From assembly GCA_040882465.1 (NCBI GenBank), contig JBBEBG010000026.1, positions 108,518 to 172,517 on the forward strand: DNA of 64,000 nucleotides, read 5' to 3'. Of this stretch, positions 18,743 through 28,757 are shown piece by piece (position 1 is the stretch's first letter; every line of letters starts with the position of its first letter). Both the position numbers and the translations under genes were made by a program. Source of the stretch: Gemmatimonadota bacterium (GTDB lineage Bacteria > Gemmatimonadota > Gemmatimonadetes > Longimicrobiales > Gaopeijiaceae). The notes below the pieces were generated by a model. It was not told the origin of the DNA. It ran no database searches and was given only the letters and a program-made list of their open reading frames with translations.

Positions 18743-21700
18743 CGGGACTCCCTCCTTTCGGGACGCGCCTGGGATCCGGGTCCGGACCCCTCCGGATCGT
18801 AGCCTAGAACGGGCCCCAGCCAGCGCTCGGCTTCCTGGAGCGACCACCCCTTCCGGCGCGCGTAATCCTGAACCTGGTCTCTCCCGATCCGCCCGATTCC
18901 GAAGTAGAACGCGTCCGGGTGCGAAAAGACCCAGCCGCTGACCGCGGCCGTGGGAAGCATCGCGTAGCTTTCCGTGAGGGTGACACCCACCTGGTCCTGC
19001 CCCTCCAAGAGCGTCATGATCGTTCCTTTCTCCGTATGGTCGGGGCAAGCGGGATACCCGGGCGCCGGCCGGATCCCGCGGTACCGCTCCTGGACGAGCT
19101 CCTCGTTCGAGAGGCGCTCGTCGGCGGAATAACCCCAGATCTCGCGCCGCACTCTTTCGTGCAGGCGCTCCGCAAAGGCCTCGGCCAGCCGGTCGGCGAG
19201 CGATTGGGCGAGGATGGACCGGTAGTCGTCATGGTCCCGTCCGAAGCGTGCAATGAGGTCTTCGAGTCCGTGCCCCGCGGTGACGACGAAGGCTCCCGCC
19301 CAGTCCGGCGGGCCCCCGTCCCGAGGGGACACGAAGTCGGCGAGAGCCAGATTGGCTCGGTCCCCCTCCTTGTCGAACTGCTGACGGAGCGTGTGGATGC
19401 GAGCCACGACTCGATCCCGAGCTTCGGACTCGTACAGCTCCACGTCGTCGCCCACCGAGTGGGCCGGCCAGATCCGAACCCCGCCGGCGGCCCTCAAGAG
19501 TTTTTCGGCCACGATTTCGTCGAGGAGTAGGTTGGCGTCCTCGAGGAGGCGCGTAGCTGCTTCCCCCCGGTCCGGATCCGAGAGGATCTCGGGATATTTC
19601 CCCCGGAGCTCCCAGGTCTGGAAAAAAGGCGTCCAATCGATGTACCGGCGCAACTCCGCAAGCGACTCTTCCGGAAAAAGCTGGAGCTCAGTCGTGTGGG
19701 GCGCGGGCGGGAGATACCCCTCCCACCGAATGGGAAAGGCATTGGCCCGCGCCTCCTCGATGGGTACGAGTGGGCTCTTTTCTCGGCGGCCCTCGTGGCG
19801 CTCGCGAAGCTGGGCGTACTCCTCGCGCGTGCGGGCCATGAAACCGGTGCGCTCGCGCGGGCTCAACAACTTGGACACAACCCCCACCGCACGGGACGCA
19901 TCCAGGACGTGCACGGTCGGTCCGCGGTAACGCCCTTCCACTTTGATCGCGGTGTGGGCACGGGAGGTCGTTGCTCCCCCGATGAGGAGGGGAAGCTCGA
20001 AGCCCTGCCGCTCCAGCTCCCCCGCGACATGAACCATTTCGTCCAGGGAAGGCGTGATCAGTCCCGAGAGCCCGATCACGTCGGCCGCCTCGCTCCGCGC
20101 CGCGTCAAGGATTCTCTCCGCGGAGACCATGACTCCAAGATCCACGACATGGTAGCCGTTACACTGGAGGACGACGCCCACGATGTTCTTGCCGATGTCG
20201 TGCACGTCTCCCTTCACCGTGGCGAGAAGCACCTTCCCCTTCGCCGAAGGCGCCTCGCCCTCCTCCTTCTCGGCCTCCATGTAAGGGAGGAGGTACGCGA
20301 CCGCCTTTTTCATGACGCGCGCGCTTTTCACGACCTGTGGGAGGAACATCTTCCCGGACCCGAAGAGGTCACCCACGACGTTCATCCCCTTCATGAGGGG
20401 CCCTTCGATCACTTCGAGGGCGCGTTCCGCACCCTTCCTCGCCGCTTCGGTGTCCTCTTCGACCCAGCGGTCGAGGCCCTTCACGAGCGAGTGGGTGAGG
20501 CGCTCCTCGGGAGTGCCCTCCCGCCAGGAGAGGTCTGCCTCTCGTTCCTTGCCGCCCTCGCGGTGGCGCTCCGCGATCGCGGTCAGCCTCTCGGTGGCGT
20601 CGGGGCGCCGCTGGAAAAGCACGTCTTCGACGGCTTCCCTGAGTTCCCGGGGAACTTCGTCGTACACCGGGAGCGCACCCGCATTGACGATCCCCATATC
20701 GAGGCCGGCCCCGATCGCGTGATAGAGGAAGATCGTGTGCATCGACTCCCGCAAGCCGGGATTCCCACGGAAGGAGAAGGAGAGATTCGAGATCCCCCCG
20801 CTCGTGAGGGCCCGCGGGAGGGTCGCCTTGATCTCGCGGACGGCCTCGATGTAGGCGACGGCGTACCCGTCGTGCTCCGGAATTCCGGTGGCGACCGCAA
20901 ATACGTTGGGGTCGAAGATCACGTCCTCGGGAGGGCATCCGACCTCCTCGGTCAGGATCCGGTATGCGCGCGTGCAGATCTCGACCTTTCTCTCCTTCGT
21001 TTCCGCCTGCCCCTGCTCGTCGAAAGCCATGACGACCACAGCGGCGCCGGCATCGAGCACTTTTTTCGCGCGTTCGCGGAAGAGCTCCTCCCCGTCCTTC
21101 AGGGAAATGGAGTTCACGACCCCCTTCCCCTGGAGGCACTGGAGACCCGCCTCCAGGACTTCCCAGCGGGAAGAGTCCACCATGACCGGGATACGCGAGA
21201 TGTCCGGCTCGGCTGCCACGAGGCGGAGGAAGTGAACCATCGCCTCCTTCGAGTCCAGCAGCCCCTCGTCCATGTTGACGTCGAGGATCTGCGCGCCCCC
21301 CTCGACCTGTCCGCGGGCGACGTCGAGCGCCTCGTCGTAACGCTCCTCTTTGATCAGCGTCTGGAAACGCCGCGACCCCGTCACGTTCGTGCGTTCACCA
21401 ACATTCACGAAGTTGAGCTGAGGGCCGATATTCAGCGGCTCAAGCCCCGAGAGTCGGCAAAGAGGCGGAATCTCGGGAACCTCGCGGGGCGGGAGCCCCT
21501 CGATCGCTTCCGCCAGGGCGGCGATGTGGTCGGGTGTGGTGCCGCAGCACCCTCCCACGATGTTGACGAGCCCACGGCGTGCGAAATCACCAATGAGGGC
21601 GGCCATCTCGGCCGGGCCTTGATCGTACCCGCCAAACTGGTTCGGGAGGCCCGCGTTGGGGTGAACGCTCGTCCGCGTATCCGCCGCCCGCGCCAACTCC

Positions 21701-22494
21701 TCGAGATGGGGAGCGAGTTGGCGCGCCCCCAGCGCGCAATTCAGCCCCACCGAAAAGGGGCGCGCGTGGCGGATCGAATTGAGGAAGGCTTCCGCGGTCT
21801 GCCCCGACAGCGTCCGTCCGGACAGGTCGGTGATCGTCCCCGAAACCATGATCGGGAGAGAGGACCCCATCTCGGCCTGGACCTCACGGATCGCGTAGAG
21901 GGCGGCCTTCGCGTTCAGCGTGTCGAAGACGGTCTCGACCATCAAGAGGTCGGAACCGCCCTCGATGAGGCCCGCCGCCTGTTCGCGATAAACACCGACG
22001 AGCTCCGCGAAAGTGATGTCGCGGAAGGCCGGATCGTCGACCCGTGGAGACATGGAGGCGCTCCGATTCGTGGGACCCAGAATCCCACAAACGAAGCGCG
22101 GTCGTGAGGGTTCCGCCGCCTCCACGGCGGCCGCCGCGCGCCGCGCCAGTGACGCGGCCTCCCGGTTGAGCTCCCGGACGACTCCGCCGAGGCCGTATTC
22201 GCTCTGCCCCAACGTCGTCGCGCTGAAGGTGTTCGTCTCGACGATGTCGGCGCCCGCCTGGAAGTAGCGCCGGTGGATCTCTTCGATCACATCGGGACGG
22301 GTCAGAACCAGGACGTCGTGGTTCCCCTTGAGCTCCTTCGAGTGGTCCCGGAACCGGTCACCTCGATAGTCGGCCTCGGTGAGGCCAAACCCCTGGATGA
22401 GGGTAGCCATGGCGCCGTCGAGGAGCAGGATACGTTCGCGGGCCGCGGCGGCGAGGGCGCCGGCTCGTCCGGAAGGTGCGGCGGTGCTTGTCAT
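18739..22494 (-). CDS. metH: Cobalamin-dependent methionine synthase
   Basis: A 1251-aa modular enzyme methylating homocysteine from methyltetrahydrofolate through methylcobalamin. Modules in order: homocysteine domain ([29 protein letters not shown], zinc motif [11 protein letters not shown]), pterin domain ([37 protein letters not shown]), cap plus cobalamin domain ([38 protein letters not shown] with the cobalt-ligand His in [23 protein letters not shown]), and the SAM-binding reactivation domain ([21 protein letters not shown]). ATG 22494 was chosen because GGAGGAG precedes it by 8 nt; the frame remains open upstream but that part is the riboswitch leader. It heads a three-gene operon. 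The SD is inside a CCTCC/GGAGG hairpin (22505-22521). Confidence 0.97.
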   Translation of the reverse strand: MTSTAAPSGRAGALAAAARERILLLDGAMATLIQGFGLTEADYRGDRFRDHSKELKGNHDVLVLTRPDVIEEIHRRYFQAGADIVETNTFSATTLGQSEYGLGGVVRELNREAASLARRAAAAVEAAEPSRPRFVCGILGPTNRSASMSPRVDDPAFRDITFAELVGVYREQAAGLIEGGSDLLMVETVFDTLNAKAALYAIREVQAEMGSSLPIMVSGTITDLSGRTLSGQTAEAFLNSIRHARPFSVGLNCALGARQLAPHLEELARAADTRTSVHPNAGLPNQFGGYDQGPAEMAALIGDFARRGLVNIVGGCCGTTPDHIAALAEAIEGLPPREVPEIPPLCRLSGLEPLNIGPQLNFVNVGERTNVTGSRRFQTLIKEERYDEALDVARGQVEGGAQILDVNMDEGLLDSKEAMVHFLRLVAAEPDISRIPVMVDSSRWEVLEAGLQCLQGKGVVNSISLKDGEELFRERAKKVLDAGAAVVVMAFDEQGQAETKERKVEICTRAYRILTEEVGCPPEDVIFDPNVFAVATGIPEHDGYAVAYIEAVREIKATLPRALTSGGISNLSFSFRGNPGLRESMHTIFLYHAIGAGLDMGIVNAGALPVYDEVPRELREAVEDVLFQRRPDATERLTAIAERHREGGKEREADLSWREGTPEERLTHSLVKGLDRWVEEDTEAARKGAERALEVIEGPLMKGMNVVGDLFGSGKMFLPQVVKSARVMKKAVAYLLPYMEAEKEEGEAPSAKGKVLLATVKGDVHDIGKNIVGVVLQCNGYHVVDLGVMVSAERILDAARSEAADVIGLSGLITPSLDEMVHVAGELERQGFELPLLIGGATTSRAHTAIKVEGRYRGPTVHVLDASRAVGVVSKLLSPRERTGFMARTREEYAQLRERHEGRREKSPLVPIEEARANAFPIRWEGYLPPAPHTTELQLFPEESLAELRRYIDWTPFFQTWELRGKYPEILSDPDRGEAATRLLEDANLLLDEIVAEKLLRAAGGVRIWPAHSVGDDVELYESEARDRVVARIHTLRQQFDKEGDRANLALADFVSPRDGGPPDWAGAFVVTAGHGLEDLIARFGRDHDDYRSILAQSLADRLAEAFAERLHERVRREIWGYSADERLSNEELVQERYRGIRPAPGYPACPDHTEKGTIMTLLEGQDQVGVTLTESYAMLPTAAVSGWVFSHPDAFYFGIGRIGRDQVQDYARRKGWSLQEAERWLGPVLGYDPEGSGPGSQARPERRESR

Positions 22495-22504
22495 GGGCCG
22501 TTCT

Positions 22505-22521
22505 CCTCCCTCGACAGGAGG
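22505..22521 (-). promoter_or_regulatory. Hairpin sequestering the metH ribosome-binding site
   Basis: CCTCC-N7-GGAGG on the minus strand places the metH SD (GGAGGAG) in the 3' arm. With the upstream SAM-II-like aptamer it offers a way to switch translation. The stem is only 5 bp. Confidence 0.4.
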
Positions 22522-22619
22522 CTCACGCCACTCGCGCGCAGGATCGCGCGAGAAGCCGGAGTGGGCAGCGGCGAGGGATAAAAAAAATCCCCCGCCACAA
22601 TGAGCGCGCCGAGGGGAGC

Positions 22620-22676
22620 AGCTTTTTAGCGGTTCGGTTTCCCGGGTCGCAATACGCTTCAAATCACCCTGAGCTC
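22620..22676 (-). promoter_or_regulatory. SAM-II-like riboswitch upstream of metH
   Basis: Read on the minus strand, the blocks TCAGGG, TGATTTG, CGTATTGC, CCCGGGA and CCGCTAAAAAGC occur in this order within about 55 nt. They match the conserved order of the SAM-II (SAM_alpha) pseudoknot: stem 1 followed by UGAUUU, the RUUGC-containing loop, the return strand of stem 1 (GGG/CCC with an A-G mismatch extended by TC/GA), then the GCUAAA strand that closes the pseudoknot and forms the SAM site. It lies about 125 nt before metH, whose product feeds SAM synthesis. No cobalamin-riboswitch signature was found. Identification is by motif reading only. Confidence 0.75.
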
Positions 22677-22807
22677 GTTCGGCTCGGTAGAATGTATAGC
22701 GGAGTCGCCTGGCGAATGCCACCCGGACGATGCGAGCCCGGAGCTGTGGGCGGAAAAGGGCGCAGCCATTCCGGTTCCGCCGCGGGCCGGAGCGAGGGGA
22801 GGAGAAA

Positions 22808-24379
22808 TTGCCATTCACCCGTTACCGGGACGTCGTCCCGGACTGGGCGGGGTTTCAGGAGGCCATCGGGACGCCCGAGCCCGTCACGCTGAGGGTGCGG
22901 ACGGGACTCGTGTCGCCCGATCGTCTCATTCCCCGGCTGGAGGGCCAGGGATTCCAGCTCTCGGAGGTCACGGGCGCGAGTGGGTTCTGGCGGGTGGACC
23001 GGGGCCCCGGATCGGTTGCCCAGACGCTCGAGCACTGGCTCGGGCTCTTTCACGTGCAGCAGGCGGTCATGGGTCTCCCCACCCTCGCCCTGGCGCCCCT
23101 TGCCGGAGAGCGCGTCCTCGACCTGTGCGCCGCGCCGGGGGGGAAAACCGCACACATCGCGGAGCTGATGGGGGACCGCGGCCCCCTCGTCGCCGTGGAC
23201 CGGAAGGAGAAGAGGCTCCGGGGGCTTCTCGGGAACCTGTACCGACTGGGGCATCCCAACGTCCTGGTCATTGCGGCGGACGGCCGGCAGCTTCCGGGTG
23301 GGGCGATGTTCGACCGGATCCTGGTGGATGCCCCCTGTTCCGCCGAGGGGACGAGCCGGCGGCAGGGAGGACGAATCCCGCGGCGGGACGCTGGCTTCGT
23401 CGCGTACGTGACCTCGGTCCAGGAGGCCCTCCTCCGGCGAGCCGTGGATCTCCTCCGCCCCGGCGGCGTCCTGGTTTATTCCACCTGCACCTTCGCTCCG
23501 GAGGAAAACGAGGCGGTCGTGAGCCGGGTCCTCTCGGACACGCCCCTCGAGGTCGAGCCCATCCCCCTGCAAGCACCCCATTCGCCCGGACTCGCAGACT
23601 GGGAGGGAACGAGCTTCGATCCGTCCCTCGCGAGGGCGTGGCGCGTTTACCCACACCAGATGAACTCGGGAGGCCTCTTCATGGTTCGCCTCCGCAAGCC
23701 CACGGGTGCGAACGAGCCAGACGCCGGGTGGTCACCGGTTCCAGAGGCCTTTCCCGGGGAGGACACGGCCGCCGCTCATCTCAGGATCACAACAGCACAA
23801 ATCGAATTAGAAGAGTGGTTCGATATGCCGCACGACCTCCTCGCGTCGCTCGACTGGATGGTGCGGGGCAAGAATGTTTGGGCGCACACGGCCGAGCGCT
23901 GGCCCGTCGCCGCCTGGGGCCGTGACCCCGCCGCGACGCGCTGGCGGGTCGTCTCCCTCGGGATTCGCGCCCTCAAGCAACGCCGCGAAGGGATGGAGAC
24001 ACCCTCGAACCACTTCCTCGCGCGTTGGGGGAAGGAGCTGGGTGGAGACCGCCAGGTCGAACTGACCCGGGACCAGCTTCGGACCTTGTTGTTGGACCTG
24101 CATATTCCCTCGGCGGAACTCCCGGTCGGTCCGGTCGCGCTTCTGTGGGAGGGAATGGTCCTGGGAAGAGGGATGGTCGGTGTCGGGGGACTACGGCACG
24201 AGATCCCCGGCGCGTCCGCGGCAAGGCTTTCGACCCTTCTCGGGGTCCGGACGGAAGGCGACGAGGGGGGAGACGGCCCTCTCGTCGGAGGCGACTTGGA
24301 CTCGAAGGTCCGGACCCCAATCAGCCCCCATGGTTCGGGTCACGTAGGGGCAGACCCTGCGACCGGCGGGACAGAATAG
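22808..24379 (+). CDS. rRNA m5C methyltransferase, RsmF/NSUN (NOL1/NOP2/sun) family
   Basis: A 523-aa SAM-dependent RNA cytosine-5 methyltransferase. The SAM motif [18 protein letters not shown] lies about 100 residues in, followed by the acidic residue in [10 protein letters not shown], motif [14 protein letters not shown] (regulatory/product-release Cys) and motif [16 protein letters not shown] (nucleophilic Cys). The N-terminal [11 protein letters not shown]-type segment is the usual PPI-like start of RsmF. Residues about 310-470 form a C-terminal PUA-like domain (LEEWFDMP..., [15 protein letters not shown]), and the last 50 residues are low-complexity. The start is taken as TTG 22808 following GGGGAGGAG; an ATG 26 codons upstream is open but lies in the riboswitch-promoter region. 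The target base is not predictable. Confidence 0.87.
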   Translation: MPFTRYRDVVPDWAGFQEAIGTPEPVTLRVRTGLVSPDRLIPRLEGQGFQLSEVTGASGFWRVDRGPGSVAQTLEHWLGLFHVQQAVMGLPTLALAPLAGERVLDLCAAPGGKTAHIAELMGDRGPLVAVDRKEKRLRGLLGNLYRLGHPNVLVIAADGRQLPGGAMFDRILVDAPCSAEGTSRRQGGRIPRRDAGFVAYVTSVQEALLRRAVDLLRPGGVLVYSTCTFAPEENEAVVSRVLSDTPLEVEPIPLQAPHSPGLADWEGTSFDPSLARAWRVYPHQMNSGGLFMVRLRKPTGANEPDAGWSPVPEAFPGEDTAAAHLRITTAQIELEEWFDMPHDLLASLDWMVRGKNVWAHTAERWPVAAWGRDPAATRWRVVSLGIRALKQRREGMETPSNHFLARWGKELGGDRQVELTRDQLRTLLLDLHIPSAELPVGPVALLWEGMVLGRGMVGVGGLRHEIPGASAARLSTLLGVRTEGDEGGDGPLVGGDLDSKVRTPISPHGSGHVGADPATGGTE

Positions 24380-24400
24380 AAACCGTACTGCTGTTCTATA

Positions 24401-25954
24401 TCAAAAGGGAGGGGTTGTCGGGGGCGGAACTCGAGGATTCACGAGACGTTCATAGGCGTAGGCGAGCCCGATGAGCCTCCCTTCGTCGAATGGACGCCCG
24501 AGGAGCTCGATCCCGACGGGAAGCCCCGAGGCTGTGAGCGCCGCAGGTGCGACGAGCGCCGGGAGCCCGGTCGCCGCGCTCAGCTGACAATTGATCCCCC
24601 CCTGGGATTCGCCCACAGGAGCGGGCTCGCGCCTCGCGCTCGGATAGGCAATCGCGTCGAGCCCCTGGTCGTCCAGGAAGGCGATCACCACTTCCCGCAC
24701 CCGGTCTCGGCGGCCGAGTGCCCTCCGATATCCGTCCGAATCCGGCCCCTCGGTCGCGCTGCTCGTCCGCAGGACTCCCTCGACGGCGGGATCGTGAAGC
24801 CCGCCCGCGATGATCTCTTCGAGCGAACCAACCGGGGCTCCCGGAATCGCCGAGAGATAGGCGCGGAGGTCTTCCCGAAACTCCTGGGTGATCACGCTCG
24901 TCCCAGCCAGCAACGTGTCGAGTCCGGGGATGACAACTTCGACGATCTCCGCCCCCCCTTCCTCCATTCGGGCGAGCGCGGAACGCACGACCGCGCTGAC
25001 TTCGGCTTCCGCCTCCCCGGCACCGAAGTAGCTCCCAAGCACACCGATCCTGGCTCCTCTCAAGGCATCGGCCCGAAGGGCGTCCTGGAAACCTTCCACG
25101 AGAGAGGGGCGGGGGACCATGGTGGCCGGATCGTTCGGATCTGGACCCGCGATCGCCGCGAGCCCGATCGCGAGATCCTCGACCGTCCGGGCGAGCGGAC
25201 CCGGTGTATCCTGGGTGTGGGAGAGGGGAACGAGCCCTTGGACACTGGCCAACCCCTTGGTCGGGCGGATCCCGAAGAGCCCGTTGAAGGCGGCGGGCAC
25301 GCGGATCGAGCCGCAGGTGTCGGTTCCGTATCCGATCGCCGCAAAACTCGCGGAGACCGCGGCCCCGGTGCCCCCGCTCGACCCGCCCGGATTTCGGGAG
25401 GGGTCATAGGGATTGCGGGTTTGGCCGCCAAGCGAGCTGATGCTGGTGTAGCCGAAGGCGAACTCGTGCAGGTTGGTCTTCCCCAGGATGACCGCGCCGG
25501 CTTCCCGCAGCATCCGCACCACCGTCGCGTCCTCGGGAGGCACCATTCCCTCCAGCGAGACGGAACCTGCGGTCGTCGGCTGGTCCGCGGTTCCGAAGTT
25601 GTCCTTGAGGACGATCGGAATTCCATGGAGGGGGCCCCGCGGCCCTGACTCCGCGCGCTCGCCGTCGAGCGCCTCCGCTTCCTCACGGGCTCGCGGATTG
25701 AGGGAAATCAGGGCCCTCAGCTCGGGGCCGGCTCGATCGTAGGCCTCGACCCGCGCAAGATAGGCGTCCACCAGTGCCACCGCCGTCGTTCGCCCTTCCT
25801 CCATCGCCTCCTGAAGTTCCGTGATGCTCGTCTCATAGACCTGGACCGGGCCTTCGGGGCCCCGCGGGCCACATCCCACGAGGACCGCCGCGAGAACGAC
25901 CGCCGTCGCGGCGCGGGGAGGTCGGTCGGCGCGAGGAGGCATCGGCTTGGTCAT
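24401..25954 (-). CDS. Exported amidase-signature hydrolase (lipoprotein)
   Basis: A 517-aa amidase-signature enzyme with a lipobox (AAVLVGCGP) after a short basic N-terminus, so it is predicted to be lipid-anchored outside the cytoplasm. The Ser-cisSer-Lys triad is present: Lys in IVLKDNFGTADQPT, Ser residues in NPGGSSGGTGAAVSAS, and the GYGTDTCGSIRVPAAFNGLFGIRPTKG segment that carries the nucleophilic Ser. Typical length and C-terminal GLPALVAPAALTASGLPVGIELLGRPFDE confirm the family. The substrate is unknown; a peptide or small-amide role is likely rather than GatA function, because of export and absence of gatBC. It is downstream of the deoxyhypusine synthase gene on the same strand, 82 bp apart. 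Confidence 0.88.
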   Translation of the reverse strand: MTKPMPPRADRPPRAATAVVLAAVLVGCGPRGPEGPVQVYETSITELQEAMEEGRTTAVALVDAYLARVEAYDRAGPELRALISLNPRAREEAEALDGERAESGPRGPLHGIPIVLKDNFGTADQPTTAGSVSLEGMVPPEDATVVRMLREAGAVILGKTNLHEFAFGYTSISSLGGQTRNPYDPSRNPGGSSGGTGAAVSASFAAIGYGTDTCGSIRVPAAFNGLFGIRPTKGLASVQGLVPLSHTQDTPGPLARTVEDLAIGLAAIAGPDPNDPATMVPRPSLVEGFQDALRADALRGARIGVLGSYFGAGEAEAEVSAVVRSALARMEEGGAEIVEVVIPGLDTLLAGTSVITQEFREDLRAYLSAIPGAPVGSLEEIIAGGLHDPAVEGVLRTSSATEGPDSDGYRRALGRRDRVREVVIAFLDDQGLDAIAYPSARREPAPVGESQGGINCQLSAATGLPALVAPAALTASGLPVGIELLGRPFDEGRLIGLAYAYERLVNPRVPPPTTPPF

Positions 25955-26036
25955 CCGTTCTCCAGTGCGCGCGGGAACCGAGACGACTGCGCGAAGTCGG
26001 AGTAAAGGAAGGGGGACGCTCCGCGTCCGCGCCCCC

Positions 26037-27014
26037 TCAATCTCCCAGGAGGTACCCGAAGATCAGGGGCGCGACGATCGTGGCATCCGACTTGATCAGG
26101 AACTTCGGGGTGTCGGGCGCGAGTTTCCCCCAGGTGATCTTCTCGTTGGGAACGGCCCCCGAATACCCACCGTACGAAACCTCCGCGTCCGAGATCTGGC
26201 AAAAGTACCCCCAGAAGGGTGTTTCCCGCCTCATATCCTGAATGATGGACGGCACCGCGCAGATCGCGAAGTCTCCGGCGATCCCACCCCCGATCTGGAA
26301 AAATCCGACCGAGGGAAGCCCCTCCGCCAACCCATTGTTCGCGAGGTACCACTCGATGAGCGCCGCGAACTGTTCGGTCCCCGTCTTTACGCACTGATGG
26401 TGAGGAACCTTCCCGACCAGGACGTTGGCGGCGAACATGTTCCCCGTCGTCGAGTCCTCCCACCCGGGGGAGTACACCGGCACACCCTTCTCCATCGCGG
26501 CGAGGAGCCAGGAATTTTGGGGGTCTCCCTGGTAGTGCTCGTCGAGTTCGCCGGAGGCCAGGATGTCGAATAGGTACTCGGAGGGAAAGGTGCGCGTCCC
26601 TTCCCGGCACGCCGAGCTCCAGCGGTCGAGCAGGCGGGATTCGATGTGGCGCATGATGTCTTCGGGGATACAGGTGTCGGTGACCCGATTCATCCCCCGC
26701 TCGTACAGTGCCTGCTCGTCGCTCGCGGAGAGCGCGCGCCAGTCGGGAACGAGCTCGTATTCGTCGTGACCGAGGAGGTTGAAGACGTCCTCCTCGAGGT
26801 TCGCGCCGGTGCACGAGATCGCGTGGACCTTGTTTTCCCGGATCATTCGAGAGAGGCTGATCCCCAGCTCTCCGGTGGACATCGCCCCGGCGAGCGACAC
26901 GAGCATCTTTCCTCCCTTCGCGAGATGGGCCTCGTAGGCCCGTGCGGCTTCGACCGTTTCGCGGGCGTTGAAGTGGAGGTAGTGCTTGTCCATGAATACG
27001 CGGATCGCACCCAT
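26037..27014 (-). CDS. Deoxyhypusine synthase-family protein
   Basis: A 325-aa homologue of deoxyhypusine synthase, which in eukaryotes and archaea transfers a butylamine from spermidine to a lysine of eIF5A using NAD. The NAD-binding Rossmann parts are visible as KMLVSLAGAMSTGELGISLSRMI, ISCTGANLEEDVFNLLGHDEY and PVYSPGWEDSTTGNMFA. The motif NEKITWGKLAPD matches the region of the active-site lysine (WGK). The bacterial paralogue family is best known as homospermidine-synthase-like; no eIF5A occurs in bacteria, so polyamine (homospermidine) synthesis is the most likely role. The gene starts a minus-strand unit ending with the amidase. No polyamine genes lie beside it. Confidence 0.9.
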   Translation of the reverse strand: MGAIRVFMDKHYLHFNARETVEAARAYEAHLAKGGKMLVSLAGAMSTGELGISLSRMIRENKVHAISCTGANLEEDVFNLLGHDEYELVPDWRALSASDEQALYERGMNRVTDTCIPEDIMRHIESRLLDRWSSACREGTRTFPSEYLFDILASGELDEHYQGDPQNSWLLAAMEKGVPVYSPGWEDSTTGNMFAANVLVGKVPHHQCVKTGTEQFAALIEWYLANNGLAEGLPSVGFFQIGGGIAGDFAICAVPSIIQDMRRETPFWGYFCQISDAEVSYGGYSGAVPNEKITWGKLAPDTPKFLIKSDATIVAPLIFGYLLGD

Positions 27015-27245
27015 TTAGCGGAACCCCCGGAGGGCGGGCGCGCGGAGCGGGGGCGGGGCGGGAGAAAAACGAAACGACACGGAAAGTGGTCCTCCGGTTC
27101 GGTCGGGGATGCGGGAGGCAAGGTGGTCCGCCTTCCAGGGTCCTCATTATTTCACAGGCCTCCGTTCCTCACAAGCGCGTCACGGGAGACGCCGCGCCCC
27201 GGGGGACTCTCATGACGATGTCGAGCGCGGGAGAGTGAGCGTCTG

Positions 27246-28757
27246 ATGCGGCCCATCCCTAAGAGTGGCGGCCTCCAGGAAGAACCGCCGGTCGGTCTCC
27301 TCCTCCTCCAGGCCTCGTCCGCGCTCGTGGGTCCCCCGGGCGATCGGGCGCGGAGCCTTCCTCCCGGCGCCCTGCGCCCGGTGTGCGGCGGGGGCCTCAC
27401 CGCCCTCCTGGCCGGCTCGGAAGGCCTACACGGGCTTTTCCAGGAGTCGCGGAAGCTCGCGGGACGCCTCGAGCTCTTCACCGAAGAGGGACCGATCTCC
27501 CGCGAAGCCGGGATGAGGGCCGGATCGGGCACGTGGCATCGAACGATCCACCTTCCCTCGGGCGGCTCGCTGGAGGAACGGGGCCTCTTAGCTGACAACC
27601 ATCCCGCCGCCGTGGTTCAGTGGACCTTGCGCTCCGGGCCCGCCGGAAGGAGGGGTGCGCCGGGCAATAGGCGGATACTGGATCTGCGCCTCCATCTCCC
27701 GTTGCCTCACGCGCCCCTGGAGCTTCGCCTTCTCCTCGCGGAGGGCGCCCCCGTGGCCGTTCTCCTCCTCCCCGGCAGTTCGGAACCGATGGCGGCCGCG
27801 CGCGCTCTCGCGCCACTGTCGGAGCGCGAACGCCAGCGGGTGGGCCGCGGTGAGCAGGGTGGCATCGAACTCAGGTTGGGGCTCGACGGGTCCGGTCCGA
27901 CGCGGCCGCTCGCTGACGCCCTTCTGGCCATCGAAGAGGCCTCTCTCGGGTTGGGACCTATGGGGCGCCCCACGGGTCCCTTTCTCGCGGGCGTCGCCGA
28001 CGGGCTCCCGACCTTTTTGTCCGGAGTGCCCCTTGCGGAGTTGTGCGTCGCGGCATTGGCAGCCGGGCGCTTCGGTCTCGCCCGGGGAGTCCTGGACGCG
28101 CTCGTCTCGGCCGCACACCCGCAGAGAACGGACCTCGACCGGCTGGCGAGCCGATGGGTGGAATGGACCGGGCGCCCGGCGCCGTCGGCGTTCGCCTCCG
28201 CGAAGGAAGGCTCGCCCTTTGGCCCCGCACCCGCCAACCCCCGGCACCATCTCCCGGTGCTGGGCGGAGGGAGACCGGGCGGCGCGGAGGAGTGGCTCGC
28301 GCTTTCGGCACCCCTCCCCCCTCCCGAGAGCTTCGGGAGTCCCGACCTTCCGGCCTTTGCGCTGAGCCGCACTGTGCATGCCGCCCGGCTGATTCGGTCC
28401 TGGGTCGAGGGGGCCCTCGGAGCTCGTCCAGACGCCTCGGTGGGACGCCTCAGGCTCGCTCCCCGGATTCGCCCGACCTGGAGCTCCCTGGGGATGACGG
28501 GGATGCGGATGGGGGACGTCTCCATCGCCCTCGAATGTCGGCGGGAGCCGAGGAAAATTACCTTCGTCCTCCGTCAGGAAGGGGGGCGGATCCCGATCCA
28601 GCTCGTTTTCGAGCCACATCTCCCGCTCGCGCGCGTGTCGGAGGTCAGGATCGCCGACGCGGTCGCCGAGGTCGGGCTCGTCCCGGAGGGCGCGGGTGTG
28701 CGGCTTAGCTGTCAGTTCCCTCTCGATCCAGAGCGGAGAGTGACGATTGTCGGATGA
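27246..28757 (+). CDS. Truncated glycogen-debranching/six-hairpin-glycosidase-like protein
   Basis: A 503-aa protein I recognise only in part. The N-terminal GTWHRTIHLPSGGSLEERGLLADNHPAAVVQWTL and following beta-rich segment resemble the N-terminal sandwich of debranching enzymes and related (alpha/alpha)6 glycosidases. The last 110 residues (LRLAPRIRPTWSSLGMTGMRMGDVSIALECRRE...RIPIQLVFEPHLPL) resemble the C-terminal beta domain of such enzymes (the GRLxLxPxLPxxWxxLxxxGLRxG pattern). The helical barrel between them appears largely missing or highly degenerate, and no catalytic acid pair could be placed. It may be non-catalytic. SD GGGAGAG precedes the ATG; it overlaps the NhaC gene by 11 bp. 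Confidence 0.45.
   Translation: MRPIPKSGGLQEEPPVGLLLLQASSALVGPPGDRARSLPPGALRPVCGGGLTALLAGSEGLHGLFQESRKLAGRLELFTEEGPISREAGMRAGSGTWHRTIHLPSGGSLEERGLLADNHPAAVVQWTLRSGPAGRRGAPGNRRILDLRLHLPLPHAPLELRLLLAEGAPVAVLLLPGSSEPMAAARALAPLSERERQRVGRGEQGGIELRLGLDGSGPTRPLADALLAIEEASLGLGPMGRPTGPFLAGVADGLPTFLSGVPLAELCVAALAAGRFGLARGVLDALVSAAHPQRTDLDRLASRWVEWTGRPAPSAFASAKEGSPFGPAPANPRHHLPVLGGGRPGGAEEWLALSAPLPPPESFGSPDLPAFALSRTVHAARLIRSWVEGALGARPDASVGRLRLAPRIRPTWSSLGMTGMRMGDVSIALECRREPRKITFVLRQEGGRIPIQLVFEPHLPLARVSEVRIADAVAEVGLVPEGAGVRLSCQFPLDPERRVTIVG

Larger units (their letters stand above)
22495..22807. other. metH leader and shared promoter region
   Basis: A 313-bp stretch without a gene. From metH outward (minus strand) it holds the SD with a 5-bp sequestering stem (22505-22521), a 10-bp hairpin with a U7 loop (22570-22596), the SAM-II-like element (about 22620-22676), and a TATACAT sequence near 22690 that could be the -10 box. 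On the plus strand it holds the SD (GGGGAGGAG) of the methyltransferase gene. Confidence 0.6.

Noticed and set aside
19696-22107. Plus-strand 803-aa frame antisense to metH
   Set aside because: It follows the third-position GC bias of metH and has no recognisable domain.
22495-22807. Cobalamin riboswitch before metH
   Set aside because: No B12-box-like element was found; the SAM-II-like blocks explain the leader better.
24380-24400. ATAGAA/TTCTAT repeat between two convergent genes as a terminator
   Set aside because: Short arms, low GC, no T-tract; too weak to claim.
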